Part shown: piece by piece, positions 8,718-17,780 of the stretch
How positions within the stretch are numbered: position 1 is the first letter of the stretch
Layout: the number at the start of each line of letters is the position of its first letter
DNA from: Pedobacter soli
GTDB taxonomy: Bacteria; Bacteroidota; Bacteroidia; Sphingobacteriales; Sphingobacteriaceae
Length of the DNA stretch: 64,000 nucleotides
NCBI RefSeq assembly: GCF_900101435.1
Contig: NZ_FMZH01000007.1
Location: 186,001-250,000, forward strand
Direction: 5' to 3'
Translations under genes and position numbers: made by a program
The notes under the pieces: model-generated
Databases searched by the model: none
What the model was told of the DNA's origin: nothing
The model's input: only the letters and a program-made list of their open reading frames with translations

Positions 8718-9347
8718 GCTTTTATTAATCAGCCAAGGTTTTTACACCAGCAGTATCTCAAGTTACACCAACGGGGATTGCACTAGGACGAACAATCCTT
8801 AAGTTGGTAATCAGAATAAAAAAGGGAAAGTGTTATGCCGTTCATTTTGGCAATATCCAAAATCAGCTCAATGGCTGTCTGGTTACGCCGAAAGTATATT
8901 TTATCTGCGCCAATTCCGACAGCGTAGTGCTAGATGGGAGCACGAACTGCAGAAGACTTTTTACGAGGAACTGTCTTCATCCGGGCTAGAATGATCCTAG
9001 CTGTAAGGATTTCGTCAAGTCCGGCACCTGATTTCCTGCCTGAAATTACGTAAATCGTATCTCATCTTTTGTAATGTTGTTTAACCTTAACTTAAAGGTT
9101 GTGCATATTCCTGTTCTATAACCTTTGGAAAACGCGCTTTTTACTGAATTCAACTTTGCTTATAAATTGTTAGGGTTGCTGAATTCAGCAACTCTTCAGC
9201 AACTTGATAAGCGTTGTAGAAATTATTTTATTTGTCGAAGTCAAGGATTTTATGCGATTCAAAATATTTGGCGAATAAAGGGAGGGATAGCTTAAATACT
9301 AGTTGGCGCACTCGATTGATAAATAGAAAAAAATAAAATTTGTCTAT
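8718..9347. other. Gene-free region between the divergent rteC-like genes
   Basis: No convincing coding frame is present; the longest, about 61 codons at 8804-8989, has no recognisable features. The region must hold the promoters of both divergent genes. The clearest structure in it is the 18-bp palindrome at 9175-9192, annotated separately. Confidence 0.4.
9175..9192. promoter_or_regulatory. 18-bp perfect palindrome, candidate operator
   Basis: GTTGCTGAATTCAGCAAC is a perfect palindrome centred between the two divergent rteC-like genes. Its half-site recurs directly downstream as TTCAGCAACT (9195-9204), and a related ACTGAATTCAAC is at 9143-9154. Such an arrangement fits a dimeric DNA-binding protein with secondary sites. 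The binder is unknown. Confidence 0.45.
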
Positions 9348-9372
9348 AAACAAGGTCATTGCCTCCTTGTTT
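9348..9372 (+). repeat. 8-bp hairpin in the leader of the second rteC-like gene
   Basis: AAACAAGG (9348-9355) pairs with CCTTGTTT (9365-9372) across a 9-nt loop, 37 bases before the start codon at 9410. It could act in the mRNA leader or as an operator; there is no U-run, so it is not a plain terminator. Confidence 0.4.
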
Positions 9373-9409
9373 GTGGAGAATAATGCCTTATCCAACCTAG
9401 AAGAAAAAT

Positions 9410-10267
9410 ATGATAAGAAAACTAAGTGCCGATTTGTATCAGCAAATGAAAGCTGATCTCGAAGATTTAAATAGTTCTACATTGCCTAAAAACCAGATGT
9501 TAAAGAATGCCATTCTAATTGTGCAAAAATACTTAGATCAGTTGAAAACCCTGGTAGAGGCAAATCCCTTTAAGAGTGAGGAAGAAGAAATATGGTTTTT
9601 TAAAACAGAAAAACCTAAGTTCTACAGGTGGCTGATTTTTTATACTGAGCTATTTGCAATTGATAATACAAAGCCAATCAGGGGTGAGAAGGCACTAAAA
9701 GAACACTACAATGATCAGATGCGTTACATTAACCGCTTTTTTCGCTTGCATGAATTTCATTACCAATATTTCAGGCTTGATAGCGAAGAGCTTGACCGAT
9801 TATACTTTCTACGTGGTTCGACCTCTTCCAAGCTTGAAATGAGTCTAGTTCCCAGGGTAGACCCATCCTTTGGCACAGGTCATGAGTATCTTTTTTCAAG
9901 TTTTAAAGCTTACGAAATGCTACAAAGATATTTAAGCGATCAGCTCACTTTCGGGAAAGATGGCCGTATCGGAAATAAAAGGAATAAAAAATTGGCCTGG
10001 ACAGGTGAGATTGTTGATATGATTGAACTTATCTATGGCCTGTGGCTTACTGGCCAGTTCAATGGCGGGAAAGCTGGATTGAGTGCAATTGCCGAAGTGT
10101 TTCAACGAATGTTTGAAGTCGATCTGAATAGATATGCCAGTAAATTTTCTCAAATCAAGCAGCGAAAGGGTATGAGCAAAACTAAGTTTCTGGATCAAAT
10201 GCGCGATGCGCTGCAAAAGCAAATTTATGACTGGGAGGGAGAAGTTGCAGGCAAAAAGAAGCTGTGA
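9410..10267 (+). CDS. RteC-domain protein (second of two)
   Basis: This 285-residue protein is a typical full-length RteC-family member. It shows the N-terminal helical block with IWFFKTEKPKFYRWLIFYTE, the middle YFLRG motif, and the C-terminal region KLAWTGEIVDMIELIYGLWL followed by KTKFLDQMRDAL. RteC proteins bind DNA near excision genes of Bacteroides conjugative transposons and promote excision and mobilisation. It is divergent from the other RteC gene and converges on the SWIM gene at 10522. No excisionase or integrase lies next to it, so the regulator appears separated from its usual partners. Confidence 0.85.
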   Translation: MIRKLSADLYQQMKADLEDLNSSTLPKNQMLKNAILIVQKYLDQLKTLVEANPFKSEEEEIWFFKTEKPKFYRWLIFYTELFAIDNTKPIRGEKALKEHYNDQMRYINRFFRLHEFHYQYFRLDSEELDRLYFLRGSTSSKLEMSLVPRVDPSFGTGHEYLFSSFKAYEMLQRYLSDQLTFGKDGRIGNKRNKKLAWTGEIVDMIELIYGLWLTGQFNGGKAGLSAIAEVFQRMFEVDLNRYASKFSQIKQRKGMSKTKFLDQMRDALQKQIYDWEGEVAGKKKL

Positions 10268-10521
10268 TTTAAACAAACTTATCAAATAGATTTTTTGATT
10301 TTGTATTGGATGAGAGGCTCCATGGGTTTTTACCCCTAGAAGAAATATGTTTTCAATCAAAGGGAAGCTGAAAGGGCCATGCTATGAATTAGTCATAACT
10401 CAATCTGACAGTTGCGATAAATCTAAAAATGTAACAGCGATTAGTATTATGACTAATTCAAATCAATACCGTTCTATATGTTATTTATTTTATCGAGTAA
10501 GTTCATTTAAATTTAGAAGAA
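10268..10521. other. Convergent intergenic region
   Basis: This AT-rich spacer lies between two converging genes. I saw no clear hairpin with a U-run on either strand and no credible gene. Confidence 0.3.
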
Positions 10522-12219
10522 TTAACTGGCTGATGATTTTCTACCCACATATCTCACGAATAAATTGGCCCATCTCTCATAAACCTTTACTCTGTCTTTT
10601 ATTATAAGCATTAGATTTTCCACCCCATATTTCAATGCCGCTATTTGATAAATTTTTTCCAATATTTCTTCAAGCTCAGCAGGATTATCCAGGTTCAGCC
10701 TTTCATCGCGGCCACTATCAATTTTGGTAATAAGCTTTCTCATAAAAGCTTCTGCCGAATATAAGATTAACTGATTTGTATACAGTGCAATACTGTCGTA
10801 ATCTGCATTTTCATCCAGATATGCTAGTAGTCCCTTAAAATCCCCTTCTGAATTTCGCAGCGCCAGAGAAAAATCTGCAGCATTTTTGTTAAAACTGGCA
10901 AGCTGCCTTGCATTTGCTAAAACCTGATTTCTCCATTTTTTAAATTGGGCATCATGTTCAATATTAGAAATAACAAAGGTATAATTATCGAAGTCAGGCT
11001 TGTGCAGCAATTCCCTTGAAAGAACTCCCACAAGTTTCTCATCATCTTTTGTTTGGGTGTAAATCCGTTTCAATCTTGAAATATAATCCAAATCGTAACG
11101 GGAATCGGTATTTTGATTGATTTGCTCAATACAGTAAGTTTCTGCAGTATTCAATTCTCCGAGCTCGATTAGTGCATCTATCAGTCTAATGTTATAAACA
11201 ATTGCGTGCCTGATTGGACGGAACATATCCTTATATTCAGGGAAGTTTTTATTGAATACAACCATGTGCAGCAACAACTGCAATAATTCTTTTGAATCCT
11301 CTACTCGTTCGTCTTTCCTAGCCCGATAAATTTCAGCTATAATACTTACTATCCTATAGCGCATCTGGATTGAACTTGAATTAAATATATTTATGAATAT
11401 ATTCGTGTATTCCCGACGAATCCCACCATAACCATCAAGAAAAAATTCTTTCGAAAAATAAGATAGACACTTTATGCAGGTCTCCTCATCTCGAATATTT
11501 AAAATAACCTCTTCTATCTGGGTTAAAACCTGTTTGAAATAGGTCTCAAATCTTTTGCTACCGGTTAGTATACGATATTTGTATTCAATCACAGTGTCAA
11601 TTATGGTATGAACCTGCTTAAAATATTCTTCATTGGCGGGCTCAGCAAAATATTGATCCAAAATTGGCTTATGAAGCTCCATCCACAGATCGATGATCTT
11701 TTTTACTTCAAAAGCTTCGGCTTTTCGTCTTTTACCGATTACTGCCTTTACCGCATCATGTGTTAGCGCAATAACTTCCTCTGGAGTGTAATTCTCAGAT
11801 TTACCAGAGAATTCATTCATGAAAGCAATACTCAGATCCTTGTTTTTTTTTAACGTCTTTAAAATCCAGTCTCTAATTTTCTCGGGATCAGCTTGCTCCA
11901 AGGCCTGTTTTACAGGGTCGATCTTTTTGGTGGCAGTGATCTTAGCGGCTGGTTTTATACCTTTGGCAATAAAAGCTAAAAGTGCAATCTTATGCTGGCA
12001 GAATGAGAAAGCGCTTTTACATTCACAAGTAGAGTTGATCACAGTACCCTTTTCTAACTGTATCCTCACATCATAGCTTTGATCATGTTCGTCAACATAG
12101 GATTCAAAATCACTAGGGCTAACCTCATCACACTCTCTGACTGTGCACCGCTGTGATTTTTTGATCAACTCACTATCCAATTTGGTTTTAAAATTCTTGC
12201 TGGTAATTTCCTCTTTCAT
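10522..12219 (-). CDS. SWIM zinc-finger protein with a long helical-repeat tail
   Basis: The 565-residue protein has a SWIM zinc finger near its N-terminus with ligands Cys65, Cys67, Cys74 and His76 (CECKSAFSFCQH). The domain is used for DNA or protein binding. After a Lys-rich linker, residues about 105-560 are almost entirely alpha-helical and resemble TPR/HEAT-like solenoids. No catalytic motif was seen. Bacteroidota genomes often carry such stand-alone SWIM proteins, of unknown role. It is a single gene, convergent with the RteC gene and followed upstream by a 475-base spacer. It may be unrelated to the mobile element. Confidence 0.75.
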   Translation of the reverse strand: MKEEITSKNFKTKLDSELIKKSQRCTVRECDEVSPSDFESYVDEHDQSYDVRIQLEKGTVINSTCECKSAFSFCQHKIALLAFIAKGIKPAAKITATKKIDPVKQALEQADPEKIRDWILKTLKKNKDLSIAFMNEFSGKSENYTPEEVIALTHDAVKAVIGKRRKAEAFEVKKIIDLWMELHKPILDQYFAEPANEEYFKQVHTIIDTVIEYKYRILTGSKRFETYFKQVLTQIEEVILNIRDEETCIKCLSYFSKEFFLDGYGGIRREYTNIFINIFNSSSIQMRYRIVSIIAEIYRARKDERVEDSKELLQLLLHMVVFNKNFPEYKDMFRPIRHAIVYNIRLIDALIELGELNTAETYCIEQINQNTDSRYDLDYISRLKRIYTQTKDDEKLVGVLSRELLHKPDFDNYTFVISNIEHDAQFKKWRNQVLANARQLASFNKNAADFSLALRNSEGDFKGLLAYLDENADYDSIALYTNQLILYSAEAFMRKLITKIDSGRDERLNLDNPAELEEILEKIYQIAALKYGVENLMLIIKDRVKVYERWANLFVRYVGRKSSAS

Positions 12220-12694
12220 TCTTCAAGTACAGATGTACTCAAAAATAGGTTTTTCAATGATATTTCATAAATGCAAATCCCGGTACATTAAAAGTACTAG
12301 GGGGGATTAACGGAATGTCTTGTACAGAAGTTGATTCTTGCCCACTTTTGCCGAAATCGAAAATTTACATGTAGCGTGGTAAACCAATTTAGCTACCCCT
12401 GTTTTACCAATTTCCTGATGTGGAGAAATCGGCTATAGGCCAGTAGATTATTCCTTACTCATTTTTGGTGAGAAAGGGGCAATGCCTTCTGGTTTTATCA
12501 TCAAAAAGGGTGATAGTTGATTGCCTAACCTGGTTCATATTAAAGTCAGTTTTTAATATGCGGAGAAACCGATAGTTAATACGCTATCGTCCAGAATGTA
12601 ATAAATAAAAATGGGACATATTTTTGACTAACATATCCCTTTATCAATATTATTGATTTTTATCTTACTGTATTTTACTACTTAACGAATAATA
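12220..12694. other. Intergenic region without a recognised gene
   Basis: The 475 bases between the SWIM gene and the end of the GH92 gene hold no credible coding frame and no clear terminator. They include the promoter region of the SWIM gene. Nothing further is supported. Confidence 0.35.
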
Positions 12695-14965
12695 TTATTT
12701 TCCAGGCATTATAAAGGATGGAGGAACCGAGCTTTCTGAAGATGCCCATAGTTTATTTGGACGCTTGCCCATGGTGAGTTCTAATTTTCCACCTTGCATT
12801 AAATCTTCGTGGGAAAACCAGGATTTGTTCCAGATCACTCCATTAAGTTTTGCAGACTGGATATATTTGTTTTCGGGTGCGTAATTCAAACATGCTACTT
12901 CGAATTTTTTGCCGTTTCCAATATCCAGTTTTACATTCGCAAAGGTTGGGCTCCCGATAACATACATGGGGAGCCCTGGGGTAATTGGATAAAAACCCAT
13001 TTGGGAGAAAACGACAAAAGAGGTTAATCCGCCGCCGTCTTCATCACCCGGAATACCCATCAAATCATTACGAAACCACTGCGCAAGTAAGCTGCGTACA
13101 CGTTTTTGGGTACGCCAGGGTTGACCAGCATAGTTATACAAATAGGGAATATGCATGGCCGGTTCATTGCCCATTGAAAACTGTCCGACATTGCCGGTAT
13201 GATCTGGTAACTGCGAATAAAAATCGAACCTACTTTTGCCAAGCGGGGTATTGTACATTTTCTCCAGCTCATCAACAAAAGCCTGTTTCCCTCCAATCAT
13301 TTCTACCAGATCGCCCAGATTGTGCAAGACATCCCAGCGGTAAAGCCAGCCATTGTTTTCATCATATGTTTCCCTTGCGCCCAATCCGCCCGAAAACCGG
13401 TAATCCAGGGGCTGTATAAATTTGCCATCTATATCTTTTGGATGAAAGAATTTGGTATCTTTATTAAATACGGTATGGTAGCTTTTACTTTTCTCTAAAA
13501 AGTCTTTCGCCTCATCGGTTTTGCCCAGTTGTTGCGCAATATTGCCCAGACACCATTCATCGTAAACAGTACCCAGAGTAACCGCTATTGGTTGACGCTT
13601 CTCAAAACCATGAACCTCCGGTGCAGTTTCCTTTTCCCCGGGAGGCAATGCGGGGAAATATCCCTTGTCTTTAAAAAACTGATCCAAGGCACCTGCTTTT
13701 TTTGCTGACCAAGGAGATAAAGTTTTTTCGGTAATACCAGCCTTGCAATATTGATAAGCCTCTTCAAGGTTAAAACTTCGAAGTCCTTTGTTATAGGCAT
13801 CGATTATTGTCGCTACACCGTGATTACTGTTCATTCGGCGGCTATCGCCCGTAACTTCGGGGAAAGTTGGCATCCAATGATCATCCATTTGCTGCGCCAT
13901 ACGCAGGTAGGAGTTGATCATGTTGCTTTCCATTTTCGGCTCAATAATCACCCGCAATGGGTGAGTTGCCCTATAGGTATCCCAAATCCAATCATCAGTA
14001 AAGAAGGGAATTCCGTTATCATTGTGAACTTTTCCATCAAAGGCGCTGAAATATTTTCCATCTTCGGATAAGCTGATCATGCGCTCATAGGTACGGTAAA
14101 GCGATGTGTAAAAAATGGTTTTAGCCGTTTCATCTGTGCCCTCGATAGCAATTTTGCCAAGCGTAGCATTCCAGATATTTTTTCCCCTTTGCGCTACTTT
14201 GTTTAGCTCGTAATCCTTTATTTCACGGTTAAGGTTTAGCCTGGCCTGTTCGGTGCTAATGAAAGATATGCCATAGTGTGCTTTGATCTGTTTAGTATTG
14301 GCGGGATATTTTAAAACCAGGTAAGCGTTTTGGCCGGCAGCGGTTGGGTCTTGAGTATCGATAGCTGCGCCTTTTTGTTTACCCGATTCAAGTGGTAACA
14401 AATCAGTTTCAAAATAAATATAAACTTTGGTATTGTTACTCAGTCTCTGAAAGCCACTCACTACATTTTTGTTTACTGCAAGTTCGCCATTTCGGGTATT
14501 TAAAATCAGGTATGGAGAGCTTGTTTGTGAAAAGTTAAGTGCATAAATTCCCGATTGATGAGAAGGGGCAAATTGCACATTAATACCATAGTCATCCAGA
14601 TCTACCTCATAATAATACGGCTTAATTATTTCATTATCGTAACCGTAGGCCAGGGTATTTTTAACGTTTTTCAAATCGCCCTGAAATGGACTTAAGTTAA
14701 ATGCCGAACTGCCACGGTGGCTCGTAATCACTAGCGGCAAACCGTGGATGGTATTCACGGTAAAATTATCACGTTCCGGATAGACCCTTAACAAACTATT
14801 GGGTAAATGCACAGTAGGGTAGGTTGGCACTAATAAATGACTGATGTTGCCGATGTAGGGGTTAACGTAATCTACCGGTTGTTTTTTTACTTGAGCCTTT
14901 GTCGCACTAGTAAAAAAAGGAAGTGCTAAAATGCAGCACAATAAAGAGTAGCAGTATTTTTTCAT
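12695..14965 (-). CDS. GH92-family exo-alpha-mannosidase
   Basis: I place the start at 14965, where a signal peptide (MKKYCYSLLCCILALPFFTSATKA) begins; an in-frame ATG at 15028 would add 21 untypical residues. The 756-residue product has the two-domain GH92 architecture. Key motifs are DDWIWDTYRATHPL, the GNEPAMHIPYLYNYAG block (about residue 598) with the catalytic acid Glu, and IPGDEDGGGLTSFVVFSQMG (about 638) with the catalytic Asp pair. These enzymes are calcium-dependent exo-mannosidases that trim N-glycans or mannans in the periplasm. It is a single gene with no SusCD pair beside it, so it is not in a classical polysaccharide utilisation locus. It is divergent from the DUF808 gene. Confidence 0.93.
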   Translation of the reverse strand: MKKYCYSLLCCILALPFFTSATKAQVKKQPVDYVNPYIGNISHLLVPTYPTVHLPNSLLRVYPERDNFTVNTIHGLPLVITSHRGSSAFNLSPFQGDLKNVKNTLAYGYDNEIIKPYYYEVDLDDYGINVQFAPSHQSGIYALNFSQTSSPYLILNTRNGELAVNKNVVSGFQRLSNNTKVYIYFETDLLPLESGKQKGAAIDTQDPTAAGQNAYLVLKYPANTKQIKAHYGISFISTEQARLNLNREIKDYELNKVAQRGKNIWNATLGKIAIEGTDETAKTIFYTSLYRTYERMISLSEDGKYFSAFDGKVHNDNGIPFFTDDWIWDTYRATHPLRVIIEPKMESNMINSYLRMAQQMDDHWMPTFPEVTGDSRRMNSNHGVATIIDAYNKGLRSFNLEEAYQYCKAGITEKTLSPWSAKKAGALDQFFKDKGYFPALPPGEKETAPEVHGFEKRQPIAVTLGTVYDEWCLGNIAQQLGKTDEAKDFLEKSKSYHTVFNKDTKFFHPKDIDGKFIQPLDYRFSGGLGARETYDENNGWLYRWDVLHNLGDLVEMIGGKQAFVDELEKMYNTPLGKSRFDFYSQLPDHTGNVGQFSMGNEPAMHIPYLYNYAGQPWRTQKRVRSLLAQWFRNDLMGIPGDEDGGGLTSFVVFSQMGFYPITPGLPMYVIGSPTFANVKLDIGNGKKFEVACLNYAPENKYIQSAKLNGVIWNKSWFSHEDLMQGGKLELTMGKRPNKLWASSESSVPPSFIMPGK

Positions 14966-15248
14966 ATATAAAATTTCAACAGAAGCCCTCAAGCCTAACA
15001 TTTCTGAATTCGATGCTTCCATCTTCATTCAATGATAAATTTATCAGTTCGGATAGCCTATTTAATTAGGAAAGCAAGTTAGTAAAACGATTTATTAAAT
15101 TTGTTAAAAAATAACCTCTTTTTGCTATACGTAAGCACTCACTATTTTTTGTTGAGTTGTGTAAGTCTGACCAATGAATAATCTTTTAATGTTTTTTCTT
15201 TCGGAGTAAGATTGATTTGGTATTTTGCAGCCCCAATTAGATAAGGAT

Positions 15249-16121
15249 ATGGCTTCAGGTTTTTTTGCAATTTTAGACGATATAGGTGCTTTGATGGACG
15301 ACGTGGCAGTGAGTGCTAAGGTCGCAGCTAAAAAAACAGCTGGCATATTGGGCGATGATCTTGCTGTTAATGCCGAAAAATCTACAGGCTTTTTATCCTC
15401 AAGAGAGCTTCCTGTGCTTTGGGCTATTACCAAAGGATCACTAATCAATAAGCTCATTATTGTACCAATTGCGCTTTTGCTAAATGTGTTTTTTCCGGTT
15501 GCCATTAAGGTAATTTTGGTACTGGGTGGGATATATCTGGCTTTTGAAGGAGTTGAAAAGGTTGTGGAATATCTTTTTCATCGTACAGCAGGACCCGATG
15601 AAGCTGCTGAAGAGGTTATAGAAGAAACTGAAAACGCAGAGAAAACTAAGGTCAGATCGGCTATAACAACTGATTTTATTCTCTCCATAGAGATTGTAAT
15701 TATTGCCCTGGGCAGCGTGCTTGAAGAAAGCGTGACTTTGCAGGTTGTAACAGTTTCGATTATTGCACTTTTGGCCACAATAGGGGTTTATGGCATTGTA
15801 GCTGTTATCGTTAGAATGGACGATGCAGGTTATAGGTTAATTAAGCGTTCTAATGGAAAAGGAGCAATTGCATCATTGGGTAAATTACTGGTTTCTTCGC
15901 TCCCTATTGTAATAAAAGTTTTAAGTGTAGTAGGTACAATTGCACTAATCCTTGTTTCAGGGGGGATTTTTGTGCACAATATTGAATTCATGCACCACCT
16001 TTTGCCAGGTGTTCCTTCTATAATCAAGGAATTTGGTGCAGGCTTAGTTGTTGGTTTGGCTTCAGTTGCCCTTGTAATCGCCACTAAAAAAATCATTAAG
16101 CTTTTTAAACGCAAAGCTTAA
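15249..16121 (+). CDS. DUF808-family inner-membrane protein (YedI-like)
   Basis: I choose the ATG at 15249, because the DUF808 family opens with MASGFFAILDDI; a frame from 15225 adds eight untypical residues. The 290-residue protein keeps the family N-terminus (DDVAVSAKVAAKKTAGILGDDLAVNAE) and then has about six hydrophobic segments, including IVPIALLLNVFFPVAIKVIL and a last one near VGLASVALVIA, ending in Lys/Arg. It is an integral membrane protein of unknown function, widespread in bacteria. It is divergent from the GH92 gene and seems unrelated to it. Confidence 0.9.
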   Translation: MASGFFAILDDIGALMDDVAVSAKVAAKKTAGILGDDLAVNAEKSTGFLSSRELPVLWAITKGSLINKLIIVPIALLLNVFFPVAIKVILVLGGIYLAFEGVEKVVEYLFHRTAGPDEAAEEVIEETENAEKTKVRSAITTDFILSIEIVIIALGSVLEESVTLQVVTVSIIALLATIGVYGIVAVIVRMDDAGYRLIKRSNGKGAIASLGKLLVSSLPIVIKVLSVVGTIALILVSGGIFVHNIEFMHHLLPGVPSIIKEFGAGLVVGLASVALVIATKKIIKLFKRKA

Positions 16122-16506
16122 TATTTCAAACCAAGTAGTCCAGCTACGGTTTTCAAATCATCCCTTTCTTTTTTGCTAAGCAGTATCTTTAACTAGCTAG
16201 GGCAGTTTAGCCTGTGCTTTATTTTTTGTACAGTTTAAGATAAAGTCATTTTATGGCTCACTAAAATGTAATGTTATGCTCGTGCTAACAACTCCTACTT
16301 TTCAACTTCTGTTCGGAATGTGCGATTTGCTTAGGCTTCCAGCGCCAAATCTGTTTGAATTTATCTTTTAAGTAGCTCTAAATTGCTCTCAGCCCCTCTT
16401 TTTCATACAGGATAGCATTAGAAAGAAGTTTCGTAAACATTCTTATTCACATTGATAATTATCAAAAACTATCTGTTTTTTGTAGTATTTATAATGCAAT
16501 TAGTTT
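16122..16506. other. Intergenic region without a recognised gene
   Basis: About 385 AT-rich bases follow the DUF808 gene. No coding frame and no clear terminator were seen; the promoter candidate for the small secreted protein lies at its right end. Confidence 0.3.
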
Positions 16507-16514
16507 TAATTTTG
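16507..16514 (+). promoter_or_regulatory. Candidate -7 box directly ahead of the small secreted protein
   Basis: TAATTTTG matches the TAnnTTTG consensus and lies five bases before the ATG at 16520. If used, transcription would start at or next to the start codon, giving a leaderless mRNA. A TTTG at 16479-16482 could be the -33 element, but the 24-base spacing is long. This is tentative. Confidence 0.3.
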
Positions 16515-16519
16515 TTCAA

Positions 16520-16941
16520 ATGGAAAGGGCAATATTTATATTTTGCGTTGGCATATTATTGTTGCTTGAGTCAAAATTAATGGCGCAAGGCACTGTAGGG
16601 GGGTGCTTAGTCCCTGCTGAAGAACGTGTTTATACGTTTGATGGTGGCGGCAGTGTATATGATCCCAATTTTTTTATTGATCTATCAGCAAATTATTGTT
16701 CCTGGAGTCCAACTTCTGGTACGGTTTGCAATATTTGTGATCGGGCGCTTAATGGGGGGGCAATTGTCCGGGACACATATATCAGGCTCAGGGAATACAA
16801 GGGGTTTTTACCATGCTGGCTTGCCCAATAGACGATTATCTTCTACCCTTGATTTTTACAGCAGCAGGATTGGGCTTTCTTTCTATAAATAAACGAAATC
16901 TCTTGATTGATTTGACTAATTCCCAAAGGCATATCGAGTAA
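16520..16941 (+). pseudogene. Small secreted Cys-rich protein with a PID-type C-terminal sorting signal, frameshifted at a G7 run
   Basis: The first frame (16520-16831) encodes a signal peptide ending at SKLMAQG, then a Cys-containing secreted segment with CNICDRALNGG, and after the G7 run (16754-16760) an unrelated tail. Shifting by one base at the G7 run opens a frame to a stop at 16939-16941. This frame restores a sensible end: NCPGHIYQAQGIQG, then CPIDDYLLPLIFTAAGLGFL and a basic tail INKR. That end is a tripartite signal (PID motif, hydrophobic helix, basic residues) like the PID-CTERM sorting signals of Bacteroidota. With one extra G the protein would have 140 residues. A natural indel, phase variation or a sequencing error would all explain it. 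The gene could be active in other cells of the population. Confidence 0.6.
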
Positions 16942-17031
16942 TTAAAATCATCCAAAGTAAACGAGCAAAATAAATCAACAATAAGAAACTATCGGATAGG
17001 ATAGGGAACCTGATGCATTAGGTATTTTTAT

Positions 17032-17045
17032 ATGGTATCTACCAT
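17032..17045. repeat. 14-bp palindrome
   Basis: ATGGTATCTACCAT has perfect 6-bp arms around TC. A near-palindrome, ACCTGATGCATTAGGT, lies just upstream at 17009-17024. Both are operator-like. Confidence 0.4.
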
Positions 17046-17099
17046 GATTCATTCCATATCTCCGAATTTTCAGCCGAAACCCATGTGTCTACTTAACTG

Positions 17100-17130
17100 T
17101 GTAATTTGAAAGTTCAACTGTCAAATTACA
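17100..17130. repeat. 10-bp perfect inverted repeat
   Basis: TGTAATTTGA (17100-17109) and its exact complement (17121-17130) flank an 11-nt spacer. No U-run follows, so an operator or a folded RNA element is more likely than a terminator. Confidence 0.45.
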
Positions 17131-17133
17131 TAC

Positions 17134-17145
17134 TAGTGATCACTA
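17134..17145. repeat. 12-bp palindrome with a related copy 400 bases downstream
   Basis: TAGTGATCACTA is a perfect palindrome followed by TGGTGATCCTGAA. A similar block, AGTGATCGCCATATTGATCC, occurs at 17542-17561; about 20 of 24 positions agree. Two copies of a structured site suggest binding of one regulator at both. Confidence 0.4.
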
Positions 17146-17780
17146 TGGTGATCCTGAATCAAATTGCCAAAATTTGTTATCGTTATTGCTTTTTTTAATG
17201 AAGTCAAGAGAAATTGCGTACGCTGACTGCATTACCCTTGCTGCTACAAGCAAATAATAAAGTTCATTATCTAGCTATAGTCACTTTTCGTTGGTGAAAA
17301 GGAGTATTTACCCTTTTAATACGGTGTTATGGTTTTTGATGGCAAAATTTTTAAGGCGATGAGAAAAACAAAACCATGAAGGTGGAAAATTTAATTCCAG
17401 AGCTGTAGTTAATCGTGCTATCCAGGAAAAAAATAGCTAAAAAATGAAGGTTTGAGGTTTAAAAAAGAATAATGGCCCGTTCCATATTGGAAGAATATTG
17501 GCTTTGCGGGAGATGAGGGACGATTTCAAAATAAATCGTTAGTGATCGCCATATTGATCCTCAAAGAAAAATAGTTAGATGTCGAAACTTTGTGCTGCAC
17601 GCCCAGGAAACGTTTGGCTTCCCGGCGCAGCCAAGGTCTTTGACGTACGGGAACGAAACATTATCCTGCTAACACGGGAAATTTTGCGAAGCCTTGATCA
17701 TGCAAGGTGAAAGCGCATTGGCAGACTTATAGAGTCCAGTTTGTAGAAACTGAGGTGAGTAGTTCCGAAAAAATAAATTT

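Larger units (their letters stand above)
16942..17780. promoter_or_regulatory. Gene-free, palindrome-rich region ahead of the transfer operon
   Basis: No credible gene is present. The left part carries several perfect palindromes, annotated separately at 17032, 17100 and 17134. A block at 17540-17563 repeats the 17134 region imperfectly. A further hairpin pairs TTGGCT (17614-17619) with AGCCAA (17629-17634) in a more GC-rich stretch. The position in front of the primase and mobilisation genes fits a control region or a transfer origin, but neither can be proven from sequence alone. Confidence 0.35.

Noticed and set aside
8804..8989. 61-codon reading frame between the rteC-like genes
   Set aside because: No start signal, no domain, no hydrophobic or repeat pattern; length within chance.
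10347..10607. 86-codon + strand frame
   Set aside because: It runs into the SWIM gene on the opposite strand and has no ribosome site or recognisable sequence.
16754..16760. Programmed -1 ribosomal frameshift at the G7 run
   Set aside because: In the zero frame the slipped P-site or A-site codon would mispair, and no stimulating hairpin was obvious; an indel is simpler.
16626..16892. 88-codon frame overlapping the small secreted protein
   Set aside because: It is in a different phase from both the signal peptide part and the sorting-signal part and encodes no known pattern.
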